A stretch of DNA of 64,000 bases from Candidatus Nyctobacter psychrophilus (lineage in GTDB: Bacteria > Vulcanimicrobiota > Vulcanimicrobiia > Vulcanimicrobiales > Vulcanimicrobiaceae), in assembly GCA_014305025.1 (NCBI GenBank), contig JACRTY010000005.1:62001-126000 (forward strand). Direction: 5' to 3'. Within the stretch, counting starts at the first letter, position 1. Every line of letters starts with the position of its first letter. This document shows positions 1 to 9,575 of this stretch, piece by piece. The notes under the pieces are model-generated. The model was given only the letters and a program-made list of their open reading frames with translations, was not told the DNA's origin and searched no databases. The position numbers and the translations under genes are program-made.

Positions 1-2
1 GG

Positions 3-1220
3 CTGGGCGAGCTCTCCTCCACGCCCCAGATCGATGAGGTGCGTACCGTTCGCGAAGCTTCGAAGATGGTGTGGGGCGCGCTCGAGCAGAGCGTTCAGGA
101 GCGCATGATCGCCGACGTACCGGTCGGCGTGTTTCTTTCCGGAGGAATCGACTCGGCGGCCGTCGCCGCGATCGCGGCGCGCGCTCTCCCTGGCGGAACG
201 CGCTTGAACACCTACACCGTCGGATACCCGGGATCGGAATTCTCCGAACTCGATGGAGCCCAGCGTGTCGCAGCCCACCTGGGAACACGCCATCATCCTA
301 TTCCGCTCGGCGAATCGCACCTTCGCGCCATGCCCTTCATCGCCGCTGCCCTCGGCGAACCCGTAGGAGACCCGGCCGCGCTTCCGACGTATTTCTTATC
401 GGTCGCTGCGCGGTCGTCTTCGATCGTGCTCTTAACGGGGGAAGGCTCCGACGAAGTGCTGTTCGGCTACCCGCGATACGTGCTGCACGACGTCGCGGAC
501 TCGATTGCGCGCGGGAACCGTCTATCGCAGCTCTTCGCCCATCTGCCGGTTCGGCAGTTCGCCAAACTGCGAGATGCCGGTTTGAGCGTGGCCGAGCGCG
601 AGCAGAGATGGAAGGGACGCGGCACCGATCTTTTCGGCTTTGGACCGACGCCGGTGCGAGACGGGGATTCCGCTTTTGCGCCGATGGCCAATGGATCGCC
701 TGAGGAAGCCGCGCGCTACGCGCGACGTGACGACGTTCGGCGGTGGATGCCCGAAAGCGTTCTCGCGCGCGTCGACCGGATGACGATGGCGGCGTCCATC
801 GAAGCGCGCGCACCGTTTCTCGCAAACGGCGTGGTGCGGCTCGGAGCGAATCTGCGCGATTCGACCTTACGGCGTTTTCCTTACGGCAAGATCGCGCTGC
901 GAACCGCGCTGAGCAGTGTTTATGGAATACCAAAAGCGTGGGGCATGAAACGCCCCTTCGCCGTTCCGATCATCGACTGGCTCTCGGGGCCGCTCGTCGA
1001 AATCCGGGACGACACGTTCTTCCGCGGACGGCTGGCGCAGCGAGGTTGGTTTGGCGCGGCAGCCCTGCAAGGCGTCGGCGAAGCGGTTCTCGCGCGGGAT
1101 CAATCGTACGCGCATCTTGCCTGGACGCTGGTCGTCGTCGAGTTGTGGGCGCGGGCATACCTCGATGCTGAATGGCCTGAGTCACCGGCGCCGCCGATGA
1201 GCAGCTTATCGCTGCGTTGA
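3..1220 (+). CDS. Asparagine synthase (glutamine-hydrolysing) family protein, C-terminal synthetase part (5' cut by window edge)
   Basis: The frame is open to the left edge, so the N-terminal glutamine amidotransferase domain lies outside; full-length relatives are about 600 residues and about 405 are seen here. The ATP-pyrophosphatase P-loop LSGGIDSAA sits just after ADVPVGVF, the standard start of the synthetase domain, followed by the GEGSDEVLFGYPRY and MAASIEARAPFL segments typical of the family. A GTG at 39 is an internal codon, not a convincing start. Family members amidate aspartate or, in polysaccharide and antibiotic loci, other carboxylates; its place beside a glycosyltransferase suggests amidation of a surface sugar (inference). 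It overlaps the next gene by 4 nt (TTGA), so the two are probably translated together. Confidence 0.9.
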   Translation: MGELSSTPQIDEVRTVREASKMVWGALEQSVQERMIADVPVGVFLSGGIDSAAVAAIAARALPGGTRLNTYTVGYPGSEFSELDGAQRVAAHLGTRHHPIPLGESHLRAMPFIAAALGEPVGDPAALPTYFLSVAARSSSIVLLTGEGSDEVLFGYPRYVLHDVADSIARGNRLSQLFAHLPVRQFAKLRDAGLSVAEREQRWKGRGTDLFGFGPTPVRDGDSAFAPMANGSPEEAARYARRDDVRRWMPESVLARVDRMTMAASIEARAPFLANGVVRLGANLRDSTLRRFPYGKIALRTALSSVYGIPKAWGMKRPFAVPIIDWLSGPLVEIRDDTFFRGRLAQRGWFGAAALQGVGEAVLARDQSYAHLAWTLVVVELWARAYLDAEWPESPAPPMSSLSLR

Positions 1221-2392
1221 AAGGGCGGTTCGGGCCCGGCGAGATTTCTCAGGTCGTTGGTGCGATCGACTTCCCCCCGTCGACCGGGGGAATTCAGCAG
1301 TATGTGTCACGGATGTGGGGTGACGGAACCGTCGGAGCGGTGACGGTTTTCGCGCCGCGAGCCGTCGGTAGTGAACGTTTCGATGCTGCGTTTCCCGGCA
1401 CCGTAAAGCGATTTGCGTCTGGACCCGGAATTGGTTTCGCGCGGTACCTCTCGCGGATCATAACTGAATTGCCGCGGTGGCTTCCGGGCAATCACCTCTT
1501 CCACGTGACGAACGTCTTGTTGGCGCCGGCCTTCGTGCCATACCTACCACTGTTGCGGGGTCGTCTCGTCGCGTGGACGCACGCACTGGAAATGACACAT
1601 CCAAAACTGCAAGTTCCGATCTCGCTACTGCTTCGCGGTGCTGTCCGGGTCGTGACGGTGAGCGAGTATAGTCGCGGTTTGGCGCTGGAGCGGGGCGCGC
1701 GCGCTGAAAGAACCCTGACAATCAGCGCCGGCGGCGACGACCTATACCGCCGCTTCGAAAACCCCTCGCGTACGGCGTTTCGAGCGCGTTTGGGAATCGC
1801 TTCGGATGAATTCGCCATCTTAACGACGGGTCGGCTCTCGTCGATCAATCGTTACAAGGGATACGATCGCGCGATTCAGGTTGCCGAGCTACTCATGAAG
1901 CGTCGACGACGCTTTCGGTGGGTCGTGATCGGTGGCGGCGATGACCTCGAGTTCTATCGCACAAACGTGACACGCACAGGGCTTGGCACGTACATGCAAT
2001 TCGCGGGCGAGGCCAGCGACGAACAGCTCGCAGAAGCGTACGCAGGTTGTGACCTCTTTGCACTTCTCAGTCGCGAAGAGAAGACCGAGAAAGGAATCAT
2101 GGCCGAGGGGTACGGTATCGTTTACGTCGAGGCAAATAGTTACGGAAAACCAGCGCTCGGACTGCGGTACGGCGGAGTCCCCGACGCGATCATCCATGAG
2201 CGTACCGGGGTTCTCGTTGACCGCGACGATGCGACATTGATTGCGGACGCAATTGAGCGGCTGATTGTCGACGATTCAGCACGCGCGAGATACGGTGAAG
2301 AAGGTCGACGCCGCGCCCTTGCGGAGGCAAGTTGGGGTGCCGCCCGCCAGCGAATGCGGGATCTGATTGCAGACATCTCCTCGCACGGGTAA
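1217..2392 (+). CDS. GT4-family glycosyltransferase
   Basis: A 391-residue cytosolic or membrane-peripheral glycosyltransferase of the GT-B fold. The N-terminal half has PPSTGGIQQYV, the acceptor-side glycine loop of GT4 enzymes, and the C-terminal half has TTGRLSSINRYKGYDR (the donor-domain start) and the EX7E motif EGYGIVYVE near residue 300, which binds the nucleotide-sugar. Start is TTG at 1217, overlapping the TGA of the preceding amidotransferase gene; no better start is present. Role: probably adds one sugar during assembly of the surface polysaccharide encoded to the right. The donor sugar cannot be read from sequence. Confidence 0.9.
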   Translation: MKGRFGPGEISQVVGAIDFPPSTGGIQQYVSRMWGDGTVGAVTVFAPRAVGSERFDAAFPGTVKRFASGPGIGFARYLSRIITELPRWLPGNHLFHVTNVLLAPAFVPYLPLLRGRLVAWTHALEMTHPKLQVPISLLLRGAVRVVTVSEYSRGLALERGARAERTLTISAGGDDLYRRFENPSRTAFRARLGIASDEFAILTTGRLSSINRYKGYDRAIQVAELLMKRRRRFRWVVIGGGDDLEFYRTNVTRTGLGTYMQFAGEASDEQLAEAYAGCDLFALLSREEKTEKGIMAEGYGIVYVEANSYGKPALGLRYGGVPDAIIHERTGVLVDRDDATLIADAIERLIVDDSARARYGEEGRRRALAEASWGAARQRMRDLIADISSHG

Positions 2393-2544
2393 CAATATTC
2401 GCTTCGGCGTTCGTCGTTATGCCGGTTGAATCATTACGGCCTACGCTGCGTTTTCCAAGTCCGAGGAAGGTTCGACGACGACCAACAGCCGTCATCCGAA
2501 CGCTAAATGCAATGGGCCGGGTGTGTTCGGCGAGTGCGCAGAAG

Positions 2545-3819
2545 CTACGCCGTGACGACTCCTTGTCGTTTTCGCGCGAGCCGGCGTGGGCGCAGGGAGA
2601 GCGGTTTTTCCACGTACGCGAAGACTACTCCGCTGCATACGTACGTGATCGCCAGAGTTATCGGCAACGCCAGCAGGTACGTTGCAACAACATGTGTCTT
2701 CACGAAGGTGAGCCGCAGCAGGACGAGCGTGATGAAGTGCATCGGGATAGAGTGGACGAGGTAGAACGAATAGCTCATGTTGCCCGTCCAACGCAGCCAC
2801 GGCTGTTCGAGGAAGGAGCCCGCTAGGCCGAGTGGGCGCAGTCCGAGTAACCCGAACGCGAGGTAGCCGACGAAGACCGGGACGACCTGGAGAAGCGCGA
2901 CCTGGACGGGAAGGTCACCCTCGCGCGCCGTTCCGTAGCGTGCGGCGATTATCAAGATCGCGAATACGGCGGCCACACCGGCGAACGTGAGCGCGAGCAG
3001 CAGCCATTCAACCCGCCTCGTGATCGCAGCAACGAAGCTCTCAACATGAAGCAATTCATAAACGAGAATCCCGGCAACGAACATCACCATCCGAACATGG
3101 CTCCCACTCCATGCCGCCTCGTACCGCGGAGCGGCGTGCGGGAGAGCCTCACACGCCGCGATGTATGCGATGGCGATAAACGCGAAGAAGATGATGCGGT
3201 CACGCCGCCGCCAGCGATTGAGCGCGAGCGTGATCGTAACTAGTGGCAATGCGATGTAGAACGAGAACTCGTAGCTTAGCGACCATGCCGCCGCGATTAT
3301 TGCTGGGATGTTGAATATCCCGGGCAGCAAAAGCAGATTCGCAACCAGATATCGTGCGACATTCGGTGCTCCGTGCGGAAGCTTCGAGGGCCCGATGTGC
3401 AGCCCCATCAGTACGATGTAGACGGCGAAGATCGCAAGAAACGTAGGATAAATGCGCTCGGCGCGCCGGCGCATGAAACGACCATAGTTCAGTTTTGGCT
3501 TGAGCGCCGCTTGGTAGATTAGGAAACCGCTTAGTACGAAGAACAGATCTACGCCTGAGGCGCCGAACAGCCCGATCAGGCGCGACACGTGCGCGATCGA
3601 TCCGGCGAGCTTGATGGGTTCGCCGACGATACCGTTGTAGTGGCACACAAAAACGAGCAGGATTGCTATCCCGCGCATTCCTTCCATCGGCGTCAGCCGC
3701 GCGTTGTGCGAGTCAAGTTCGAAGAGGCCGGCCAGGGCGGCGCGCCAGTCACGTTTACGTGGCACGGCAAGCGCCGCGTTCAGCGCCAATGCTTCTTCCG
3801 GATGAGTGCGGACGTCCAT
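2545..3819 (-). CDS. Acyltransferase 3 (OafA/YrhL-like) membrane protein
   Basis: A 424-residue polytopic membrane protein with about ten hydrophobic segments. LTPMEGMRGIAILLVFVCHY is the family's N-terminal catalytic-helix signature, with the expected His, and GVDLFFVLSGFLIYQ is the second conserved block; MSYSFYLVHS near the C-terminus is the third. The family transfers acetyl or other acyl groups from the cytoplasm to sugars of capsules, O-antigen or peptidoglycan. It converges with the glycosyltransferase gene to its left and is followed at 4012 by a second member of the same family, so the polysaccharide is probably acylated at two sites. About 150 bp without a recognisable gene or clear terminator separates it from the glycosyltransferase. 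Confidence 0.9.
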   Translation of the reverse strand: MDVRTHPEEALALNAALAVPRKRDWRAALAGLFELDSHNARLTPMEGMRGIAILLVFVCHYNGIVGEPIKLAGSIAHVSRLIGLFGASGVDLFFVLSGFLIYQAALKPKLNYGRFMRRRAERIYPTFLAIFAVYIVLMGLHIGPSKLPHGAPNVARYLVANLLLLPGIFNIPAIIAAAWSLSYEFSFYIALPLVTITLALNRWRRRDRIIFFAFIAIAYIAACEALPHAAPRYEAAWSGSHVRMVMFVAGILVYELLHVESFVAAITRRVEWLLLALTFAGVAAVFAILIIAARYGTAREGDLPVQVALLQVVPVFVGYLAFGLLGLRPLGLAGSFLEQPWLRWTGNMSYSFYLVHSIPMHFITLVLLRLTFVKTHVVATYLLALPITLAITYVCSGVVFAYVEKPLSLRPRRLARKRQGVVTA

Positions 3820-4011
3820 GATGTTTTCCAGTCGCTTCTCTTTAGCTTAGGCGCTCGATGACGTCGCCGCATCCTTGGCGACAAGTGTGAGCCTACCAGC
3901 GGCGGCCCATGATGAATGCGGTTACGTAAGCCGAAAGTTTGAAGCATCCGTCTGCTCATAAAATTGAGCGACGTTGGGTGCTTCGAACGCATGTGGGAGA
4001 AGGAAGCACCG

Positions 4012-5226
4012 TCACACCGCACCGGCCGATTCTCGCTGGCGCTCCTTCAAAGTCAGGAATGGCACCTCAACAAAACGATGCCCGCACAGCGCAATGGCAA
4101 CAAGAAGCGGAATGAAGAAGATCATCATCGTGAAACCGTACGCGAGGGTATGATCCGCTAAGACATGGAGTCTTATCAGGATCGCGAGGCAGATAAGCTC
4201 GACGGGGACGTGGAACAGGTAAAATCCGTACGAGAGCGCAGCCACAACCGACACAAACGGCAGCCGCACGAGCCGCTTGACCGGCGTCCACTGTGACTCG
4301 CCTACACCGTACAGAATCAGCGCCGCGCCGATCCCGCCGAGGAGGTCGTACGTCACGGCGACCGGAAGGACGGGGTTGGTCGCACCCCCGCTGACAATCG
4401 CCGCTGAAATCGCGATGCAGCCGAGAAGGGCTGCCGCTACGGCCTCTTTACCGGACGGTCGACCTCGCAATAGATTCACGAGCGCAAGCGCGATGCCGAG
4501 CGAAAACGTGCTGGCCATGCCCAGGACGTTGCGCGCGTAGACCGTCGAAAGCGAAAAGTAAACCTGCTGCATCGCCTGCGGCATCTTCGTGTAGGCAATG
4601 GCACGAACCGCGAGACTGAGCACCGTAGCGATGATGAGCACACCGAAAACGACACGCGCGCTTTGCGAAGGCGATGCCCCGCGGCAGAACCGATAGGCGA
4701 GCCATGCTCCGAGCGGTAGCAAAAAGTAAAACTCGGCGTCTACGGCCATTGTCCAAAGCGGTCCGTTAAACGTGCGGGCCGAATACGCTGGGAAGAACCC
4801 GTGCAGCATAAGCAGATGCGTGGCAACATCGGGTGCCGTCGCCGGATGGGCATGGCGTAGATGCAGCGCGAGCATTAAAAATATACTGAAAAGGATTGAC
4901 GCGGCGTAAAGCGGCCAGATTCGCAAGAAGCGCCGCATCCAAAAGGCACCAATCGATGGAAACCGGTGCCCGTAGACGATTGCGCGCAGAAACGGCGGCG
5001 CCAGGAGAAAGCCGCTCAATACGAAGAAGCAATCCACGCCGACCGCGCCGAGCCCCTCCAGGTCAATCCCGAAATGTAAGCTCACGTGCGCAACGATAAC
5101 GACCCCTATCGCCAGGGCGCGCAAAGCGTCAGCAAAGGGCATGCGGTGCGCGGCAGAAGGCGGCACCTCTCGATTGCGCGCGTCACGGTCGAGCAAAACC
5201 TGGGCGTGCAGTGATGGGGCGCTCAT
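4012..5226 (-). CDS. Acyltransferase 3 (OafA/YrhL-like) membrane protein, second copy
   Basis: 404 residues, with MPFADALRALAIGVVIVAHV as the catalytic first block, GVDCFFVLSGFLLAPP as the second and SYGFYLFHVPVEL near the end. It has the same fold and length class as the protein at 2545-3819, but low similarity outside motifs, so this is not a recent duplicate. It is read in the same direction as its neighbours and separated from the next acyltransferase gene by about 190 bp containing no gene. Likely O-acylates the exopolysaccharide made by this locus; substrate unknown. Confidence 0.9.
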   Translation of the reverse strand: MSAPSLHAQVLLDRDARNREVPPSAAHRMPFADALRALAIGVVIVAHVSLHFGIDLEGLGAVGVDCFFVLSGFLLAPPFLRAIVYGHRFPSIGAFWMRRFLRIWPLYAASILFSIFLMLALHLRHAHPATAPDVATHLLMLHGFFPAYSARTFNGPLWTMAVDAEFYFLLPLGAWLAYRFCRGASPSQSARVVFGVLIIATVLSLAVRAIAYTKMPQAMQQVYFSLSTVYARNVLGMASTFSLGIALALVNLLRGRPSGKEAVAAALLGCIAISAAIVSGGATNPVLPVAVTYDLLGGIGAALILYGVGESQWTPVKRLVRLPFVSVVAALSYGFYLFHVPVELICLAILIRLHVLADHTLAYGFTMMIFFIPLLVAIALCGHRFVEVPFLTLKERQRESAGAV

Positions 5227-5331
5227 CGCCTTAGCCTATCGCATCGAAGCGGTCGAGGGAATAGCGTGGTGGGGTCCTGGGTCATTCGACCGGAAAGGCG
5301 CCCCGTGAATTCGCTAAGCACGGATCTGGAG

Positions 5332-6159
5332 CTACCGAAATAGATAGCCAGTCTCGTCACACCCGAGCTGATCCTCAATCTCGCGAATATTGGGAACGAG
5401 CTCATATGTCTGTAACGAGTTGACCTTCATCTGCGGATTAGTCGAATCGAGCAGCTCCAACACGCTCTTCTTGAGCAGCTTCGGCTGAAAAGGGCGGCCG
5501 GTGATGAACGCAATGACGTTGCCCAACGTGTTGAGCATCCGCTCTCGTGAGCCGTTGCCGAACAAATCCTCATACCAGAGCATTTTGTACGGCCGGCCCA
5601 GCTCATCGAGCCGCCCTTGAACGGCAGCGACCGCTTCTCGTTCATTGATCAACTGCTTCTCGATAACGTTCTTGTCGAGTGGCTGAAAGCGATGACTGAG
5701 TAGCCTCGTTCGGTCGGCGTCCTTCCACACGTGAAAGACGTCCGCTTGAGCGGCTATCTGCCACGACACGATACGTTGTAACGCGTTTCTTCGATTTAAA
5801 AGAACGACTCGGTCAGTCGCCGCCGTCAGCAGGTAATCGTTGAGCCCCGGTTGCCCTTCAAACGGAAAACCGTTCGGTTTCCAGATATGCTTGAGCCCGT
5901 TGTACCGGCACCAAAGTCGCGCTACTTCACGCTTAAGCGACGGCAAATCGCAAACACGATCGCGAACATTGCCGCCCGAATCTGCGGAGAACGGCTCAAT
6001 GGCGCACCGGATGCCGAGATAGCCATTAAGAGCAAGGCTGAGTGACGTACTGCCGGTTCGGGGAGACGCATACAGGATGAAACGATAATCGCGGTGCCGG
6101 CGGTAACGCCGATACAACTCCTCCGTGCGGCGACGCGCTGCTCCTCTAAGACGCGTCAC
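5332..6159 (-). CDS. Stf0-like (LPS-type) sulfotransferase
   Basis: 275 residues. The 5'-phosphosulfate-binding loop ILYASPRTGSTSLSLAL begins near residue 28 and matches the Stf0/LPS sulfotransferase pattern (Pro-Arg-Thr-Gly-Ser-Thr/Ser). YKMLWYEDL and the C-terminal GRPFQPKLLKKS region are also typical. It would transfer sulfate from PAPS to a hydroxyl of a sugar or lipid. Placed between acyltransferases and the chain-length machinery, it points to a sulfated surface polysaccharide. The start at 6159 begins directly with a basic segment; no signal peptide is visible, fitting a cytosolic enzyme. Confidence 0.85.
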   Translation of the reverse strand: MTRLRGAARRRTEELYRRYRRHRDYRFILYASPRTGSTSLSLALNGYLGIRCAIEPFSADSGGNVRDRVCDLPSLKREVARLWCRYNGLKHIWKPNGFPFEGQPGLNDYLLTAATDRVVLLNRRNALQRIVSWQIAAQADVFHVWKDADRTRLLSHRFQPLDKNVIEKQLINEREAVAAVQGRLDELGRPYKMLWYEDLFGNGSRERMLNTLGNVIAFITGRPFQPKLLKKSVLELLDSTNPQMKVNSLQTYELVPNIREIEDQLGCDETGYLFR

Positions 6160-6195
6160 CGACTATCGATCCCTCGAGATCCCGGAGCGGTTCAC

Positions 6196-6897
6196 CTAGC
6201 TCTGGACGCTAACGCGTGCACCAGACTTTCGCGCATCTTCTTGCGGAAATTGCATCTTGGAAAAAGCGCCGTGCCTCTTCATCGCAGCCCTGAAGCCACG
6301 GATGGCGCTTGAATCGGCTGTAACGGCTCCGATGAAGTTCGCGCCCGCCGTTCTCAGCAGATTCGAAACCTCTTTGTCCGCGTTGCTTATGGAGCGCGCT
6401 TCGCGCACCGTGACGATGACGCCGTCGGCAACTGCCGCGAAAAGCAGCGCGAGGCTGCTCGTGGTCAAGACCGACATATCGATGACCGTGTACTCGTACG
6501 TCTCGCGAAACCGTTCGAACGTCGCTCGAACGGCGTCAACGGAACCCGACGCCGTGATGCCGGGACCGCTCAAGCCCAGCGTATCGGGGGCGCCTTCCTT
6601 ACCAGGCGCCACGTACGTGCGAACGTCGAACTCCGGATGATCCGAGATCTTCGGAGCCGAGTTTTCCGTTACATGATGTCCATATTGACTCGCGTCCACG
6701 AAAAGGACCTTATAGTCCGCCTCAGCGAGACTACACGACAACCCGTACGAGACGAGGCTCTTGCCGTCGTCCCGACGGGCTGACGTTACAGCCAGCACCA
6801 CGGGCCGTTCGAGTCCGGCCTCGATGCGCGCCCGCAGCAGGTTGAGCTTCGGGGCGAAATCCGCTAGTTCCATGATAGTACTTCTGTTTCCAGCCAC
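6196..6897 (-). CDS. CpsD/Wzc-type P-loop ATPase, probable polysaccharide co-polymerase partner
   Basis: 233 residues. AVTSARRDDGKSLVSYGL is the Walker A (family consensus SxxPGEGKS; here the PGEG is RRDDG but the Lys-Ser pair is kept) and VLFVDAS is the Walker A' aspartate strand. It lies 6 nt downstream of the Wzz-like gene, the arrangement of split bacterial tyrosine kinases (CapA/CapB, CpsC/CpsD). The C-terminus, however, has no tyrosine cluster: the last residues are basic and serine-rich. It may therefore be an ATPase adaptor that does not autophosphorylate in the usual way. Function in controlling polysaccharide chain length is inferred from family and context. Confidence 0.8.
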   Translation of the reverse strand: MAGNRSTIMELADFAPKLNLLRARIEAGLERPVVLAVTSARRDDGKSLVSYGLSCSLAEADYKVLFVDASQYGHHVTENSAPKISDHPEFDVRTYVAPGKEGAPDTLGLSGPGITASGSVDAVRATFERFRETYEYTVIDMSVLTTSSLALLFAAVADGVIVTVREARSISNADKEVSNLLRTAGANFIGAVTADSSAIRGFRAAMKRHGAFSKMQFPQEDARKSGARVSVQS

Positions 6898-6903
6898 CCT
6901 GAC

Positions 6904-8220
6904 TTAATGGACCGATCCGATGTGTGAGGCTCCATACACGTTCTCGACGTCCGTGGTCGTGCGGATGCGCGGGTCCAGCGCCTCGGCAGCATAGGCGCTA
7001 CCAATCGCGACGCCCACAATGAGCAGAGACACGATCAACTCCAGTGCGAACGCCGGGAGGAATGGATATGCCCCCAGTGCCCGGCTAAGCACGAACAGCG
7101 AACTAAGCGTTGAAGCCGCCGATTCGTCGGCGAGTGACGTTTGCAACTTCACGGAGATCTGCTGATAGTTCGCCTGCGAGGCATCGCGCTGCAAGCGCAA
7201 CGCGTCGGCCGACACGCCCGCGGTGGACAGCGCGCTCAAGCGCTGCTTCATTTGAGCGACTTGTTGGTCCACGGCGTTTACCCGGGCTTGGTCGGCGGCT
7301 ACCAAGCTGTCCGCATGTTGCTTGTCGAACAGGATTTGGGTCAGCGCCGTACTGGCTCCGACGTTCTTGACCTCGGCTTGTTTGCGGGCCGTGTCCGTCG
7401 CTGCCGTTTCACGGCTGACCTTTTCCTGTAAGCCCGCTATTCCGGGATATTGATCGGTGTACCCGGCCTTTTCGAACTGCAGCTCCGAAGCGTCTTTTGC
7501 TTGACCGGTGCGCAACGCTTGGTAATAGGGATCACTCGCGGCGGATTGCTCGTTGATCACCCCGTTGAGCCCTGCATTGGTCCCTTGCCCCGCCGCTGAG
7601 GCACGGTCGGCTACGAGCGTTGCGTAGGCGACTCCGCGTTGCGATTCGAGACTGGCGATGCTCGCAGCAAGCGTATCTTGCGCCTTGTCCGACGCCGAAT
7701 ACGAGTTGCCTTCAACGGCCTTCGCTATGCGCCCGTCAAGATCGCGGATGCGGTTCCTCTGTTCTGCCAGCTGCGCGCGCAGCGCCGACTGCAAGTCGCG
7801 ATACTGGCGCGTAGCGAGGTAACGGTAGTAATCGACCAGCGAGTCGGCAACGGCGTTCGAAACCTTGAGTGCAACCGCCGGATTCCTGTCACGGTAATCG
7901 ATCGGCAGCACATCCGTCTTTGAATCCGTCTTCGAACCCACGGACAGCTGTTTGCGCATCTGATCGATCGGAGCGCCGATGTGCAGCTGATCCTTCACCC
8001 TCTGCAACACCGCCACACTGGTCGCAATGGCGGGCAAATCAGCTGTTTGAAGAATCGGCGTACGCGAGCTGTCGTCTTGGACTTGCGCGACGGTGGCTTC
8101 GGCGGTGTAGGTCGGCCGTAACAGCGACAGGAGTATAGGGCTGGCAAGTAGGGTCAGCACCAATACCGCCACTACGACCCACCGCCGTCTCCATAGGACA
8201 TCACTGACATTGCGAAACAT
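6904..8220 (-). CDS. Wzz/chain-length determinant family protein
   Basis: 438 residues, with a transmembrane helix near residues 14-34 just after a run of arginines, a long periplasmic region rich in coiled-coil heptads (about residues 90-370) and a second transmembrane helix near 390-415 (LIVSLLIVGVAIGSAYAAEA). This is the Wzz/CapA topology. The protein ends shortly after the second helix, so its kinase domain is supplied by the separate gene at 6196-6897. It sets polymer length and couples polymerisation to export through the Wza-like protein encoded at 10211-11383. Confidence 0.85.
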   Translation of the reverse strand: MFRNVSDVLWRRRWVVVAVLVLTLLASPILLSLLRPTYTAEATVAQVQDDSSRTPILQTADLPAIATSVAVLQRVKDQLHIGAPIDQMRKQLSVGSKTDSKTDVLPIDYRDRNPAVALKVSNAVADSLVDYYRYLATRQYRDLQSALRAQLAEQRNRIRDLDGRIAKAVEGNSYSASDKAQDTLAASIASLESQRGVAYATLVADRASAAGQGTNAGLNGVINEQSAASDPYYQALRTGQAKDASELQFEKAGYTDQYPGIAGLQEKVSRETAATDTARKQAEVKNVGASTALTQILFDKQHADSLVAADQARVNAVDQQVAQMKQRLSALSTAGVSADALRLQRDASQANYQQISVKLQTSLADESAASTLSSLFVLSRALGAYPFLPAFALELIVSLLIVGVAIGSAYAAEALDPRIRTTTDVENVYGASHIGSVH

Positions 8221-8246
8221 GGTGTCTCTCCTTATTCCCTAAGTGC

Positions 8247-9572
8247 CTAGCCCGCTTCGGCGAACTCGACGGATTCTGCGGTGCGGCGGCGTCCCACGCC
8301 GCGATAACGGATGCCGGCCGCGCTCATGGCGTCGATGTCGAGAATGTTGCGGCCGTCGACGACGACTTTTTGCCGCAGGCGCCGGGCCAATGCCCAGGCA
8401 TCCACGGCGCGGAACTGGGGCCATTCGGTCAAGACCAGCAGTGCGTCTGCTTCGGCGGCCTCGAGCGCCGAACCCGCGAAGGTGCACGGCAGATTTATCG
8501 CTGAGCCGTCGATTGCCGGGTCGTAGGCCACGACTTCAGCCCCCTGCGAGGCCAGTTCTTCGACGATCCGCAAGGCCAGCGAGTCCCGCACGTCGTCGGT
8601 GCCGGCTTTGAAGGCCAGTCCCCACACGCCGATCCGAGCGCCGTCGATGCTGCCGCCCATCTCCTCGATCAGCGTCCGCACGATCCGCAGCGGCTGGCGG
8701 TCGTTCACGTGAAGCGTCGCGCTCAGCATGTGCGAATCGGCGTTGGCCGATTTCGAAACGGAGATGAGGCTCTTGAGGTCCTTTTCGAAGCAGGGCCCTC
8801 CAAAGCCGATGCCCGGCTGCAAGAACATCCGGCCGATCCGCTTATCGTAGCCGACCGCTTCAAGTACGTCGAGCGCATCGGCGTCGAGATCATCGCACAG
8901 GTTCGCGACTTCATTCGCGAAGCTGATCTTCATCGCCAGAAACGCGTTCGACATTCCCTTCGCGAGTTCGGCGTTGCGCAGGGACATGACGAGCACCGGC
9001 TTGGAGAGATGCTCGAAGAGGTCGCCGTACCGCATCCCGATCGCGCGCGACTCGGCGCCCACGACGACGCGGTCGGGGTTCAAGAAGTCGTGAACGGCGC
9101 TGCCTTCGCGCAGGAACTCGGGCGCGAATACCACGTGCGCGTTGCCGCGTAGTGCGTCGGCAATCCATTCCGAGGTCCCAGGCGGAACGGTCGAGCGAAT
9201 GACGACGGTCGCTCCGTGCAATTCCATCTGCGTCAGCGCCGTGACGACGTTCTCGACGGCCGTGATGTCGGCTGACCCGTCGGCATGCGACGGCGTTCCG
9301 ACCGCCACGATGATGAAGTCGGCGGCGCTGACGGCGGACGGTAGATCGTCGACGAACGAGACGCGGCCGTTCAAGAGGTGCGTCAGCAGCGACTCACCGA
9401 TGCCGGCTTCGCGATACGGCGTGATGCCGGCTTGGAGCGCCCGGACACGCTCGGGCAGGATGTCATAGCCGACGATCTGGTGTCCGAACTCGGCGAATCC
9501 GATGCAGCACGCCATGCCGACGTAACCCGTGCCGATGATCGCAACTCTCTTTGGCTTTTTGGTCGCCGACAT
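8247..9572 (-). CDS. ugd: UDP-glucose 6-dehydrogenase (nucleotide-sugar dehydrogenase)
   Basis: 441 residues. The NAD-binding Rossmann loop IIGTGYVGMACCIGFAEFG is near residue 12, the nucleophilic cysteine lies in GFGGPCFEKDLKSL near residue 265, and VWGLAFKAGTDDVRDSLAL marks the C-terminal sugar-binding domain. It oxidises UDP-glucose to UDP-glucuronate in two NAD-dependent steps, supplying an acidic sugar for the polysaccharide. It is 3 nt from the sugar-transferase gene upstream and 26 nt from the Wzz gene downstream, so it is part of one operon. A UDP-ManNAc or related dehydrogenase role cannot be ruled out by sequence alone. Confidence 0.93.
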   Translation of the reverse strand: MSATKKPKRVAIIGTGYVGMACCIGFAEFGHQIVGYDILPERVRALQAGITPYREAGIGESLLTHLLNGRVSFVDDLPSAVSAADFIIVAVGTPSHADGSADITAVENVVTALTQMELHGATVVIRSTVPPGTSEWIADALRGNAHVVFAPEFLREGSAVHDFLNPDRVVVGAESRAIGMRYGDLFEHLSKPVLVMSLRNAELAKGMSNAFLAMKISFANEVANLCDDLDADALDVLEAVGYDKRIGRMFLQPGIGFGGPCFEKDLKSLISVSKSANADSHMLSATLHVNDRQPLRIVRTLIEEMGGSIDGARIGVWGLAFKAGTDDVRDSLALRIVEELASQGAEVVAYDPAIDGSAINLPCTFAGSALEAAEADALLVLTEWPQFRAVDAWALARRLRQKVVVDGRNILDIDAMSAAGIRYRGVGRRRTAESVEFAEAG

Positions 9573-9575
9573 GAG

